This document shows, one piece after another, positions 31,655 through 39,642 of a DNA stretch of 64,000 nucleotides; within the stretch, counting starts at the first letter, position 1, and each line of letters opens with the position of its first letter. Under the pieces are notes generated by a model. The model searched no databases. It saw only the letters and a program-made list of their open reading frames with translations, and was not told the origin of the DNA. Position numbers and translations under genes: made by a program. Source of the DNA: Anaerolineales bacterium (GTDB taxonomy: Bacteria > Chloroflexota > Anaerolineae > Anaerolineales > Villigracilaceae); contig CP129480.1 in NCBI GenBank assembly GCA_030583885.1, positions 4,032,714-4,096,713 on the forward strand, written 5' to 3'.

Positions 31655-33904
31655 TTAATTCTTTAGATATGCACTTGTAAGAGATTGCTTTGCTTTCAAT
31701 AACTCCTTGGGCGTGCCTTCGAACATGATCTGCCCGCCTTTGCTGCCGCCTTCGGGACCCATGTCGATGATCCAATCAGCGTTCTTGATGACGTGCAGAT
31801 TGTGCTCGATGACCACAACGGTATTGCCTGTGTCCACGAGACGGTTGATGACTTCCATGAGATGTCCAATATCGGACATGTGCAAGCCTGTGGTCGGTTC
31901 ATCCATGATGTAGATGCTGCCCTTTTTATGCAACTCGCTGGCGAGTTTGATGCGCTGACATTCGCCGCCTGAAAGCGTGCTCAAGGGCTGGCCGAGCCCG
32001 AGATAATCCAAGCCTACATCGCTCATGGCTTGTAATTTTTTGACAACTTCTTTGATCTCAAAAAATTCAAGCGCCTGCCCCACGTTCAGCGCCAGCACAT
32101 CGCTGATGGATTTGCCGTTGAGTTTGTATGCCAGCACTTCATCTTTGAAACGTTTGCCGCCGCAAATTTCGCAGGGAGTTTTGGCTTCATTGAGGAATGC
32201 CAGATCGGTGTAGATCACGCCGAGTCCCTGACAGTTTTCACAAGCGCCCTTCGAGTTGAAGCTGAACAGCGAAGCCTGAACCTTGTTTGCCGACGCAAAC
32301 GCCTTGCGGACATCGTCCAGAATGCCCGTGTATGTGGCGGGGTTGGAACGGCTGTTGACCCCCACAGCAGATTGGTCGATCATAATCGCATCGGGATGTT
32401 GGTATTGAAAAACATCATTGATGAGCGAACTCTTGCCAGAACCCGCCACGCCCGTCACTACGGTGAACACTCCTGTGGGGATGCTCACACTGACGTTCTT
32501 CAAGTTGTTGACCTTCGCGTTTTTGATCGGCAATTTGCCCGTTGACACGCGAAACGACTCTTTCAACGGGACGGATTGCTGCATGTGCCTGCCCGTCAAC
32601 GTGTTGGACTTGAGCAAATTGGCATAACTTCCTTCGTAGACGATCTCGCCACCCTGCGGACCCGCATGCGGACCCACATCCACGATATGATCCGCCACTT
32701 TGATGACATCGGGGTCATGCTCCACAACGATGACGGTGTTGCCTTTGTCACGTAATTTTTGCAGCAACTCGTTCATGCGATGCACATCGCGCGGATGCAA
32801 ACCCACGCTTGGCTCGTCGAAGATGTAGATGACATCGGTGAGACTGCTGCCAAGGTGTTTGACCACCTTCACGCGCTGCGACTCGCCGCCTGAAAGCGTA
32901 TCCGTTTCACGGCTGAGGCTGAGATATTCCAAGCCAATATCCACAAGGTTCTGCAATCGTTCAAGGATCGCTTTGACCAATGGCTCGGCAGCGGGTTCTT
33001 TGAACTTCTTCAACGTCTCGATCAAGACTGGGATTTCCATACTCGTCAGGTCACCGATGTTGTAGCCATTGATCTTGCACTTCAAGACTTCCTGACTCAA
33101 ACGTGCTCCGTGACACAGGGTGCAGGGGCCCATTGTCATGAAAGGTTCCACCATCTTTTGAGTCCGCTCGGACTTGGTCTTCAGGTCACCTTTGATGTAT
33201 TTGTTTGTAAAGCGGGTAACAATGCCCTCGAAGGTCATGTTGAAATCTTTTGCCCCAACTTTTGTCTTGATTTTTATCGGTCCACTGTGTAAGAGATCGT
33301 CCATTTCCTTTTTCGAATATTTGGACAACTTCTTATCAGGGTCGAACATGCCCGTGCTGATGAGTTGACTCCAGTACCAGCCTTCGACGGCATAATCTGG
33401 AAATAAAATTGCGCCTTCGTTCAAAGATTTGGAGGCATCCAAAAACTTATCCAAGTCCACGTCTAACTTGCGCCCAAGTCCATTGCAGTTCGGGCACATC
33501 CCTTTCGGGTCGTTGAAACCGAAGACATTGGAGGGACCCACATGCGGTTGACCGATGCGGGAAAACATCAGGCGTAGAATCGTGTTGATGTCGGTGACCG
33601 TGCCCACGGTCGAGTGTGAACCGCCGCCCATCCGCTTCTGATCCACAACAATGGACATGCTCAAGTTCTCGATGGAATCCGCTTCAGGTTGGGAATACTT
33701 CGGCAGGAAATTACGCACGAACATGCTGAAATTTTCGTTGAGCAGTCGCTGTGATTCGGTCGCGATCGTATCGAACACAATGGACGATTTGCCCGAGCCA
33801 GATACGCCCGTAAAAATGGTGATCTTGCGTTTGGGGATGCGCAGCGAGACGTTCTTCAAATTGTTTTCACGCGCGCGGTGAATTTCGATGTATTCCTGTG
33901 GCAT
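31655..33904 (-). CDS. UvrA-like ABC ATPase, short class
   Basis: 749 residues with two ABC modules: Walker A FTGVSGSGKSSIVFD and VTGVAGSGKSSLIND, signatures LSGGESQRVKV and LSGGECQRIKL, and zinc fingers CPNCNGLG, CTLCHGARL, CENCQGLG and CEICGGKRF. It lacks the UvrB-binding insertion and is about 190 residues shorter than UvrA1, as in UvrA2/DrrC-like proteins associated with resistance to DNA-binding drugs. ATG 33904 is chosen for its GGAGAG site over an ATG 30 bp upstream. Not expected to replace UvrA in excision repair. Confidence 0.9.
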   Translation of the reverse strand: MPQEYIEIHRARENNLKNVSLRIPKRKITIFTGVSGSGKSSIVFDTIATESQRLLNENFSMFVRNFLPKYSQPEADSIENLSMSIVVDQKRMGGGSHSTVGTVTDINTILRLMFSRIGQPHVGPSNVFGFNDPKGMCPNCNGLGRKLDVDLDKFLDASKSLNEGAILFPDYAVEGWYWSQLISTGMFDPDKKLSKYSKKEMDDLLHSGPIKIKTKVGAKDFNMTFEGIVTRFTNKYIKGDLKTKSERTQKMVEPFMTMGPCTLCHGARLSQEVLKCKINGYNIGDLTSMEIPVLIETLKKFKEPAAEPLVKAILERLQNLVDIGLEYLSLSRETDTLSGGESQRVKVVKHLGSSLTDVIYIFDEPSVGLHPRDVHRMNELLQKLRDKGNTVIVVEHDPDVIKVADHIVDVGPHAGPQGGEIVYEGSYANLLKSNTLTGRHMQQSVPLKESFRVSTGKLPIKNAKVNNLKNVSVSIPTGVFTVVTGVAGSGKSSLINDVFQYQHPDAIMIDQSAVGVNSRSNPATYTGILDDVRKAFASANKVQASLFSFNSKGACENCQGLGVIYTDLAFLNEAKTPCEICGGKRFKDEVLAYKLNGKSISDVLALNVGQALEFFEIKEVVKKLQAMSDVGLDYLGLGQPLSTLSGGECQRIKLASELHKKGSIYIMDEPTTGLHMSDIGHLMEVINRLVDTGNTVVVIEHNLHVIKNADWIIDMGPEGGSKGGQIMFEGTPKELLKAKQSLTSAYLKN

Positions 33905-34015
33905 TGTCTCTCCTCTATACTCTTTGCCGAACATTAACGCAAAGGGTGGGTAAAAGCCAGGTTCTACCCACCCAGGATGAACTATTTATTCCAAGCGGTC
34001 AGGGCGAGATTACAC

Positions 34016-34465
34016 TCAACTCACCGCTTTCTTCACGAGCGCAATGATTCTGTTTTCCTCGGCGGCGGTCAACTTTACCAATGCAAAGGATGCCGCCCAC
34101 ATATTACCATCGTCAAGTTTCGCATCGGGCTGGAAGCCGAAGGTTGCGTAGCGCACCCCGAACTTGCTCGCCGCCTGAAAGAAGCAAATGACCTTGCCAT
34201 CCGCGTCGGCATAGGCGGGCATGCCATACCAGGTCTTCGGCATGAGACTCGGCGCGGCGGCTGTGACGATCTCATGCAGCCTCTTCGCCATTGTTCGCTC
34301 TGGCGCTGGCATCGCAGCGATTGCCGCAAGTACGGTGCTTTCTCCAGCCGCCCTGTCTTTGCTTGCGCGCGCTTCCGCCTTCAGTTCTTTGGCGCGTGCC
34401 TTCATCGCGGCTTTTTCTTCGTCCGTGAATCCCGCGGACTTCTGCGTATCCTTCTTTGGGCTCAT
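34016..34465 (-). CDS. DUF1801-like protein
   Basis: 149 residues; the first about 50 are charged and helical (Lys/Glu/Ala-rich), the rest resemble the YdhG/DUF1801 fold (LMPKTWYGMPAYADADGK, FFQAASKFGVRYATFGF). Transcribed from its own promoter (34493-34521), which shares a palindrome with the arsR promoter. Function unknown. Confidence 0.75.
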   Translation of the reverse strand: MSPKKDTQKSAGFTDEEKAAMKARAKELKAEARASKDRAAGESTVLAAIAAMPAPERTMAKRLHEIVTAAAPSLMPKTWYGMPAYADADGKVICFFQAASKFGVRYATFGFQPDAKLDDGNMWAASFALVKLTAAEENRIIALVKKAVS

Positions 34466-34492
34466 AGAAACCTCCTCACAGGTGAGTTTTAT

Positions 34493-34521
34493 ATTTTAGA
34501 ACGTATTTTCTAATCGGTCAA
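34493..34521 (-). promoter_or_regulatory. Promoter with TAGAA-N6-TTCTA palindrome
   Basis: TTGACC (34516-34521), 17-bp spacer, TAAAAT (34493-34498). The palindrome TAGAA-N6-TTCTA (34497-34512) overlaps the -10 box. The same layout occurs before arsR (37508-37536). Confidence 0.72.
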
Positions 34522-34538
34522 GACATTTTTTGTCCGAA

Positions 34539-34642
34539 TTATTTCCCATCATACGCCTTTTGCAGGTCAGATACAATGATTTTTTGCATCTTGAACATGG
34601 CATCCATCACCCGTTTGAATTTCTCAGGGTCGGGGTCGGCCG
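34539..34642 (-). pseudogene. 3' remnant of a PhnB-like VOC gene
   Basis: About 34 codons in frame to TAA at 34539: ADPDPEKFKRVMDAMFKM followed by QKIIVSDLQKAYDGK. They match the last residues of the intact VOC gene at 35233 (GDPNPAKAQS ... KKIIVADLQKAYDG). The 5' part is gone; the next gene (34643) begins its end exactly there. A paralogue was probably lost by deletion. Confidence 0.75.
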
Positions 34643-35236
34643 TCAACTTCCGGTTGTGATTGCACCTGCACGCTCGTAATTCACGACGATGACGCCTTTC
34701 GAGGTGACTGTGCTTTCCGTCACCTTGAACGCCGCGGGAGTCGCGCCATCGGCAAACAACCGTTTTCCACTGCCTAATGTTATCGGATAGATCATCAGCC
34801 AGAACACATCGACCAAATCATGCTTGATAAGCGTCTGAATAAGATTACTGCTCCCCCAAACATGCAGATCGGGACCTTGCTGTCCCTTGATTTTGGCGAC
34901 TTTTTCTGCAATATCTCCATCTAAAAACACAGACGGCTGCCATTCGCTCGAAGTTCTGGTATTCGAGGCAACGTACTTGGTCGCCGTGTTGACGCCAGGC
35001 CATACGTCCGCATGTTTCGGCCAGTACGGCTCCCAAATTTCAAAGGTTTTGCGCCCCACCAAAAGGTCGAACGGCAGGTTCATCTGCCCTCTCAAAGCTG
35101 TTCCAAGAATCGCGTCGGAATAGGGCGCCATCCATCCGCCATGTGCGAAGCCGCCACTGGTATCTTCGTCTGGTCCCCCTGGGGCTTGTATGACACCATC
35201 AAGGGAGATGTGTTCAAGCACAATAATTTTTCTCAT
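34643..35236 (-). CDS. DHFR/RibD-like reductase domain protein
   Basis: 197 residues of the same superfamily as 29568: KIIVLEHISLDGVIQAPGG at the start, LLVGRKTFEIWEPYW, LHVWGSSNLIQTLIKHDLVD and MIYPITLGSGKRLF. Starts with ATG overlapping the VOC stop by 4 bp (ATGA), so the two are coupled. Its 3' end abuts the VOC remnant, and the last residues (about six) may come from the deletion junction. Substrate unknown. Confidence 0.84.
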   Translation of the reverse strand: MRKIIVLEHISLDGVIQAPGGPDEDTSGGFAHGGWMAPYSDAILGTALRGQMNLPFDLLVGRKTFEIWEPYWPKHADVWPGVNTATKYVASNTRTSSEWQPSVFLDGDIAEKVAKIKGQQGPDLHVWGSSNLIQTLIKHDLVDVFWLMIYPITLGSGKRLFADGATPAAFKVTESTVTSKGVIVVNYERAGAITTGS

Positions 35237-35697
35237 GATTGGACTCCATCATACGCCTTCTGTAAATCTGCCACGATGATTTTCTTCATCTGAAGCATCG
35301 CCTGTGTGACGCTCTGTGCCTTCGCGGGGTTGGGGTCGCCCATCAACTCACCCAACTGCTGCGGAATGATCTGCCACCATAAACCATATTTATCCTTACA
35401 CCAGCCGCACATCGACTCTTCTCCCCCATCGGCAACGAGCGCGTTCCAAAAATGATCCACCTCCGCCTGATTTTCGCAGTTGACGAACATCGAGATCGAT
35501 TCATTGAATTTGAATCGCGGACCCGCATTCAAGCCCATGAATTCCTGCCCGTTCAATTCGAACGACACGGTGAACGCCTTGCCATCGGGTCCATGTGAAA
35601 CGCTGTTCACCTTTGAATTCTTGAAGAGCGAGACATAAAAATTCATCGCCTCTTCCGCCTGCGTATCGAACCACAAAAATGGGGTGATCTTTTTCAT
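35233..35697 (-). CDS. VOC-superfamily protein, PhnB-like
   Basis: 154 residues, glyoxalase/3-demethylubiquinone-methyltransferase-like (PhnB): ITPFLWFDTQAEEAMNFYVS at the start, FNESISMFVNCENQAEVDHF, and CGWCKDKYGLWWQIIP. These proteins are often annotated as methyltransferases without proof; binding of a metal or small molecule is the safer statement. It overlaps the DHFR-like gene and has a partial paralogue at 34539. Confidence 0.86.
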   Translation of the reverse strand: MKKITPFLWFDTQAEEAMNFYVSLFKNSKVNSVSHGPDGKAFTVSFELNGQEFMGLNAGPRFKFNESISMFVNCENQAEVDHFWNALVADGGEESMCGWCKDKYGLWWQIIPQQLGELMGDPNPAKAQSVTQAMLQMKKIIVADLQKAYDGVQS

Positions 35698-35713
35698 TTC
35701 TAAAATTCTCCTT

Positions 35714-36094
35714 TTACTTTTTGGATTTCATCATTTTCAAATTTTGCGCCACATGCAACTTGATGATCTTCGTGACGAGTCTCATCGGCATCGGTTCATC
35801 GAGCGGAAATTTGACCGTGCCTTTGCCGTCCACATAATTGGATACTTCTTCCTCGAACGCTTCATCCCCCGCCGGAACCGGGTACAGCGACACATGCTTT
35901 TTCCACCCCGCAAAATGGATGATGTTCTTCCCATTCAACTCAAACGCCGCGATCTGATAACTGATTCGTTCCTTCGCTTCGGGGACAAGTTTATTGATCG
36001 TCGCCCGTATCGTTTGCAAACGCTCCTGTGACTGCGGCGGACAAGCAGCAATGTACTCATCAATGGAAGTGAAGCCAGATTTTTGGTTTTTCAT
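35714..36094 (-). CDS. DUF1801 family protein
   Basis: 126 residues; the cleanest DUF1801 copy in the window: SIDEYIAACPPQSQERLQTI, ERISYQIAAFELNGKNIIHF, GWKKHVSLYP and GKGTVKFPLDEPMP. Start ATG 36094 is four bases past the DUF1697 stop; probably one operon from arsR (37466) down to 34643. Function unknown. Confidence 0.88.
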   Translation of the reverse strand: MKNQKSGFTSIDEYIAACPPQSQERLQTIRATINKLVPEAKERISYQIAAFELNGKNIIHFAGWKKHVSLYPVPAGDEAFEEEVSNYVDGKGTVKFPLDEPMPMRLVTKIIKLHVAQNLKMMKSKK

Positions 36095-36097
36095 AAA

Positions 36098-36649
36098 TTA
36101 TTCCTTTTCCATCAAAGCCAGCAATTTGGTCGTCGTATTCCAATTGCGGATGGTCATGGATTGATACACAGGCAGTGAAATGATTTTCGTCAAATGGCTT
36201 TGCGATGCCCTGCTAACAAGACGCGAGAAGTACAGGACATGCTCACCCATATGTGCAGCATCCACACCTTCCTTCGTGCTGACATTTTTCATCGCCTCTT
36301 TCGGAGTGAGCGGCTCTTTCAGAAAGATCACGTCGTAACGGTATCTTTCAAGTTCGCTGCCAAACCCGCGCGGCGCGGTATCCACGGTCTTTTTGAGTTC
36401 CTTGTGAGTCACAGTCACCAGACGGGCGGCATAGTTGAAGCGTTTGGGGAGTTCCATTTCGATGAGGTTCGTCAACTTCGCCTTGTCCTTTTCAGCAGAC
36501 TTGAACAACACATTCCCGCTTTGGATGTAGGTAACCACATCAGAAAATCCCAAAGACTCGAAACAAGCCTTCAAGTCTGCCATCTTGATGATGTTCTTTC
36601 CGCCGACGTTGATTCCGCGCAGCAAGGCGAGATATTGAGTCACTGCCAT
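36098..36649 (-). CDS. DUF1697 family protein
   Basis: 183 residues with the DUF1697 start YLALLRGINVGGKNIIKMAD and YIQSGNVLFKS, ending YQSMTIRNWNTTTKLLALM. The family has a known fold but no established activity. Located between the SRPBCC and DUF1801 genes with gaps of 3-5 bp, hence in the same operon. Confidence 0.9.
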   Translation of the reverse strand: MAVTQYLALLRGINVGGKNIIKMADLKACFESLGFSDVVTYIQSGNVLFKSAEKDKAKLTNLIEMELPKRFNYAARLVTVTHKELKKTVDTAPRGFGSELERYRYDVIFLKEPLTPKEAMKNVSTKEGVDAAHMGEHVLYFSRLVSRASQSHLTKIISLPVYQSMTIRNWNTTTKLLALMEKE

Positions 36650-36654
36650 TGCCT

Positions 36655-37146
36655 TTATCTTCCCGATCCCGCAAGGATCTCTTCAAGTCGCTCATAGCCT
36701 TCAGTCACTCCGCGCTCCATTCCAGACTGGATCATACCGTCGCGGTCAGAAACAGACCGAAAGATGGATTGAACCGTGATCCTTGTTCGGTTTCCTGGCA
36801 ATTCATCCAGAGTCATGCAATCCATAGAAACATGTCCGCGTTCGGGCAAACCTTCAAATTCGAAGGTTTGAATCATTCGCTCCAGCGAAATCTCATGGAA
36901 GGTTCCATTGAAACCGTATTCATTTCCATCGGTATCCTTTTGGACAAACCGGTACCTGCCACCGCTGACGGGTTCGAAGGTGTCAAGAGTAGTGGTCAGG
37001 CCGCGCGGACCGATCCACTGTGCAAAGAGGGCGGGGTCAGTGTGCGCCTTGAACACCAGTTCTCGCGGCGCATCAAATTCGCGGGTGATAAAGAGTTCCT
37101 GTTTGCCGGGTTCAGCAACGATACTTGTTTTATTTTTGGCTGACAT
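36655..37146 (-). CDS. SRPBCC (AHSA1-like) protein
   Basis: 163 residues of the AHA1/SRPBCC lipid- or ligand-binding fold: ITREFDAPRELVFKAHTDPA, FAQWIGPRGLTTTLD, GGRYRFVQKD and a C-terminal helix SGMERGVTEGYERLEEIL. The pair arsR-SRPBCC is very common in bacteria and suggests that the small regulator acts on this operon. Ligand unknown. Confidence 0.9.
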   Translation of the reverse strand: MSAKNKTSIVAEPGKQELFITREFDAPRELVFKAHTDPALFAQWIGPRGLTTTLDTFEPVSGGRYRFVQKDTDGNEYGFNGTFHEISLERMIQTFEFEGLPERGHVSMDCMTLDELPGNRTRITVQSIFRSVSDRDGMIQSGMERGVTEGYERLEEILAGSGR

Positions 37147-37154
37147 TTTTCCTC

Positions 37155-37466
37155 CTATTTTTGCATTTCCAATAAAACTTCATCCAAACGGTCAAACCGC
37201 GCTTCCCACATTTGACGATATTTTTCAACCCAGTCAGACACTTCGCTCAACCTGTCGAAACGGGCTTCGCAATAACGTTCGCGTCCCTGCGGGATGACAA
37301 CCACCAATCCACATTCCTCCAAAATCCTGATGTGTCTTGAAACTGCAGGTCGGCTGATGCGAAAATTCTCGGCTATACCATTCAACGTCAATTTTTGATT
37401 TGCCAGCAACGCAAGGATCGCGCGGCGGTTCGGGTCAGCAATGGCTTGAAATACGTCTCGTCTCAT
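37155..37466 (-). CDS. ArsR-family transcriptional regulator
   Basis: 103 residues with a winged helix: DVFQAIADPNRRAILALLAN, then LTLNGIAENFRISRPAVSRH (recognition helix) and ILEECGLVVVIPQGRERYC. No cysteine pair for metal sensing, so it belongs to the metal-independent group found beside SRPBCC genes. First gene of the operon; a palindrome GTAACC-N4-GGTTAC (37479-37494) lies between its promoter and start, a likely autoregulatory site. Confidence 0.9.
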   Translation of the reverse strand: MRRDVFQAIADPNRRAILALLANQKLTLNGIAENFRISRPAVSRHIRILEECGLVVVIPQGRERYCEARFDRLSEVSDWVEKYRQMWEARFDRLDEVLLEMQK

Positions 37467-37478
37467 GATCTCCTACGC

Positions 37479-37494
37479 GTAACCATTCGGTTAC
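37479..37494. promoter_or_regulatory. Palindromic operator candidate before arsR
   Basis: GTAACC-ATTC-GGTTAC, perfect 6-bp arms, centred about 20 bp from the arsR ATG and downstream of its -10 box, a typical repressor position. Confidence 0.6.
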
Positions 37495-37507
37495 CAATTA
37501 TCGTACG

Positions 37508-37536
37508 ATTTTAGAACGCAATTTCTATTTTGTCAA
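37508..37536 (-). promoter_or_regulatory. arsR operon promoter with TAGAA-N6-TTCTA palindrome
   Basis: TTGACA (37531-37536), 17-bp spacer, TAAAAT (37508-37513); palindrome TAGAA-N6-TTCTA at 37512-37527. Nearly the same sequence is found at 34493-34521. Confidence 0.78.
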
Positions 37537-37544
37537 GACTGAAT

Positions 37545-38357
37545 TTATCCGCGACATCTGGGATACGAACCCAGCACGCGCAGCATCAACGCATACTCCC
37601 CCAACTGGCCGAGTGCGCGTTTTGGAACTTCATCGTTTGTCGAACCGACAAAATCAATATAAAAGAGATATTCCCACGGTTTGCCCTGCAGCGGGCGCGA
37701 TTCGATCCTTGTGAGATCAATATCACGGAGGGCAAACACGCTCAATGCCTTGAACAACGCGCCCGGCATATTCTTCAACGTGAACACAATGGATGTCTTC
37801 GCTTCCCCCTTAGGGACAACTGATTCTCGTCCCACAGCGAGAAAACGAGTATAGTTTTCCGCGTTATCTTCAATACCTTCCTCCAGAATTTGCATTCCAT
37901 ACAGTTCCGCCGCCCGCTTCGACGCAATCGCCGCTGTATCTTTTGCCCCCAACTCTTTCAGAATCTTCACACTCCCCGCCGTATCATAGACAGTTTCAGG
38001 CTTGACACCCAAATTTCTCAGGTATGCCGTACATTGTCCCAATGCCTGCGGATGACTGATCGCTTTTTTAATATCTTCCTTTTTCACGCCGGGCATGGTG
38101 ATCAGACAATGGCGCACGCGCAAAAGATATTCGCCGACGATATGCAGGTCATGTCGCAAGAGCAAGTCATAGTTTTGATGAATGCTCCCAGCGAGCGAAT
38201 TTTCAATGGGAGCCAAGGCAAAATCGCTTTTGCCCGATACGACCGAATCAAACATCACATCAAACGACTCGCACGGGAGGGTTTCCACCTCCCCATAATA
38301 ATTGAAGACCGCCTGCTCACTGTACGCACCGGGTTCACCTTGGAATGCTACTTTCAT
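37545..38357 (-). CDS. pheA: Prephenate dehydratase
   Basis: Converts prephenate to phenylpyruvate (phenylalanine synthesis). The 270 residues comprise the PDT domain (VAFQGEPGAYSEQAVFNYYG; catalytic Thr-Arg-Phe in NYTRFLAVG) and a C-terminal ACT domain with ESRP (Phe feedback). No chorismate mutase domain. It follows an aminotransferase gene by 45 bp, which could perform the last Phe step. Confidence 0.95.
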   Translation of the reverse strand: MKVAFQGEPGAYSEQAVFNYYGEVETLPCESFDVMFDSVVSGKSDFALAPIENSLAGSIHQNYDLLLRHDLHIVGEYLLRVRHCLITMPGVKKEDIKKAISHPQALGQCTAYLRNLGVKPETVYDTAGSVKILKELGAKDTAAIASKRAAELYGMQILEEGIEDNAENYTRFLAVGRESVVPKGEAKTSIVFTLKNMPGALFKALSVFALRDIDLTRIESRPLQGKPWEYLFYIDFVGSTNDEVPKRALGQLGEYALMLRVLGSYPRCRG

Positions 38358-38380
38358 TTTAGCTCCACTGTTTTCGCAAT

Positions 38381-38406
38381 ACAGAGCGGGATGACTCCGC
38401 CCCTAC
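38381..38406. repeat. Family A palindrome, single arm
   Basis: On the minus strand GTAGGGGCGGAGTCATCCCG; the first TAG is the stop codon of the aminotransferase gene (CAG TAG GGG). The stem is imperfect (GCGG with CCGC). Confidence 0.6.
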
Positions 38407-39584
38407 TGTCTCTCCGCCCACGCCACAATTTTCCTGAAACCTGCTTCCACATCTTCATCGGAGGCGGCGATCGCCATGCGGATAAAACCTTCACCTTGCT
38501 CGCCAAACGCCGAACCGGGGACGAGTCCCACGCCTTCCTCTTCCAAGATCCGTTCGCACATCTCCGCAGAGGACTTGTTCAATGCACGCAAGTCAAGGAA
38601 GAAATAAAACGCACCTTGCGGTGGAATGATTAGAACCTTCCCACTCTCCAGCACTCTGGCTACGCGTAGAACAAGTTCGCGACGGCGGGCATAGGCAGAG
38701 CGCATCCCAGCAGTGACATCTTGGATAGAAGGGTCAGTTAATGCGAAGGCGGCGGCTTTTTGAATAAAGGGAGCCACACAGGTAATGGAGTTCTGCCCCG
38801 CTTTCAAGGCATGTTCGATCACCCGTTGCGGCGCGGCGAGAAATCCCACCCGCCAGCCGGTCATGGCATAGGATTTGGAAAGGCTGTTAACTAGGATAGT
38901 CCTGCCCTTTGCGCCTTCGAGCGCGCCTGCAGAGGTTGGTTTCTCTTGATAATATAAACTTCCGTACACCTCGTCACTGACGATCCACAAATTGTGTTTG
39001 GCGGCGAAGTCTTGCAGGTTTTGCAGATACTCACGCGAAGGGAATGCGCCTGTCGGGTTGGAGGGATAATTCAAGACGATGACGCGCGTTTTGGGAGTCA
39101 ATGCCTTCAGCCAAGAATCGAAATGGGGGATGAACCCATTTTCGGCGGGGGCAGGGACGCGAATCACATTTCCGCGCAGCATGATCACCATGTTGGAATG
39201 AGTCGCCCAGGAGGGGTCGGGAATCAAAACATCATCGCCCGGTGAAAGGATGGATTGCATGGCAAGATAATAAGCATGAATGCCGCCATGCGTGATCAGA
39301 ATTTCGGTGTCAGGATTATAGGTGACGCCTTCGTCACGACGCAATTTTTTTGAAACAGCAGTTCGCAGGTCCGGGAAGCCACGCGAGGGACCGTAGTGTG
39401 TCAGCCCCGATTGCATGGCATTGAGGGCCGCATCCACAACGGCGGGAGGTGTCTCAAAATCAGGATCACCCACTTGCAAGCCGATAATATTCCTTCCACT
39501 AGCTTTGAGCACAAGGATGCGGTCTGTCATGGCCACGGTTGCGGACTGGCGAATGAGTTCGAATTGCACGTTGAGATTTAACAT
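38403..39584 (-). CDS. Class I/II PLP aminotransferase
   Basis: 393 residues of the aspartate aminotransferase fold I: GLQVGDPDFETPP, LNYPSNPTGAFPSREYL, SDEVYGSLYY, and the PLP lysine in NSLSKSYAMTGWRVGFLAAP. Aspartate, prephenate or aromatic aminotransferase activity is plausible given the pheA neighbour, but specificity is not readable. TAG stop is in a family A repeat. A candidate promoter (TTGACG 39616-39621, TACACT 18 bp on) overlaps the kinase terminator and would give an almost leaderless mRNA. Confidence 0.88.
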   Translation of the reverse strand: MLNLNVQFELIRQSATVAMTDRILVLKASGRNIIGLQVGDPDFETPPAVVDAALNAMQSGLTHYGPSRGFPDLRTAVSKKLRRDEGVTYNPDTEILITHGGIHAYYLAMQSILSPGDDVLIPDPSWATHSNMVIMLRGNVIRVPAPAENGFIPHFDSWLKALTPKTRVIVLNYPSNPTGAFPSREYLQNLQDFAAKHNLWIVSDEVYGSLYYQEKPTSAGALEGAKGRTILVNSLSKSYAMTGWRVGFLAAPQRVIEHALKAGQNSITCVAPFIQKAAAFALTDPSIQDVTAGMRSAYARRRELVLRVARVLESGKVLIIPPQGAFYFFLDLRALNKSSAEMCERILEEEGVGLVPGSAFGEQGEGFIRMAIAASDEDVEAGFRKIVAWAERQ

Positions 39585-39600
39585 GGGCGTGAGTGTATCA

Positions 39601-39636
39601 AGAAAATAAAAATCCCGTCAACTGCCTTGACGGGAT
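39601..39636 (-). terminator. Terminator after the histidine kinase gene
   Basis: Stem ATCCCGTCA (39628-39636 on the minus strand) with TGACGGGAT (39612-39620), followed by TTTTTATTTTCT. Begins 6 bp past the kinase stop. Confidence 0.88.
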
Positions 39637-39642
39637 GAGAAT

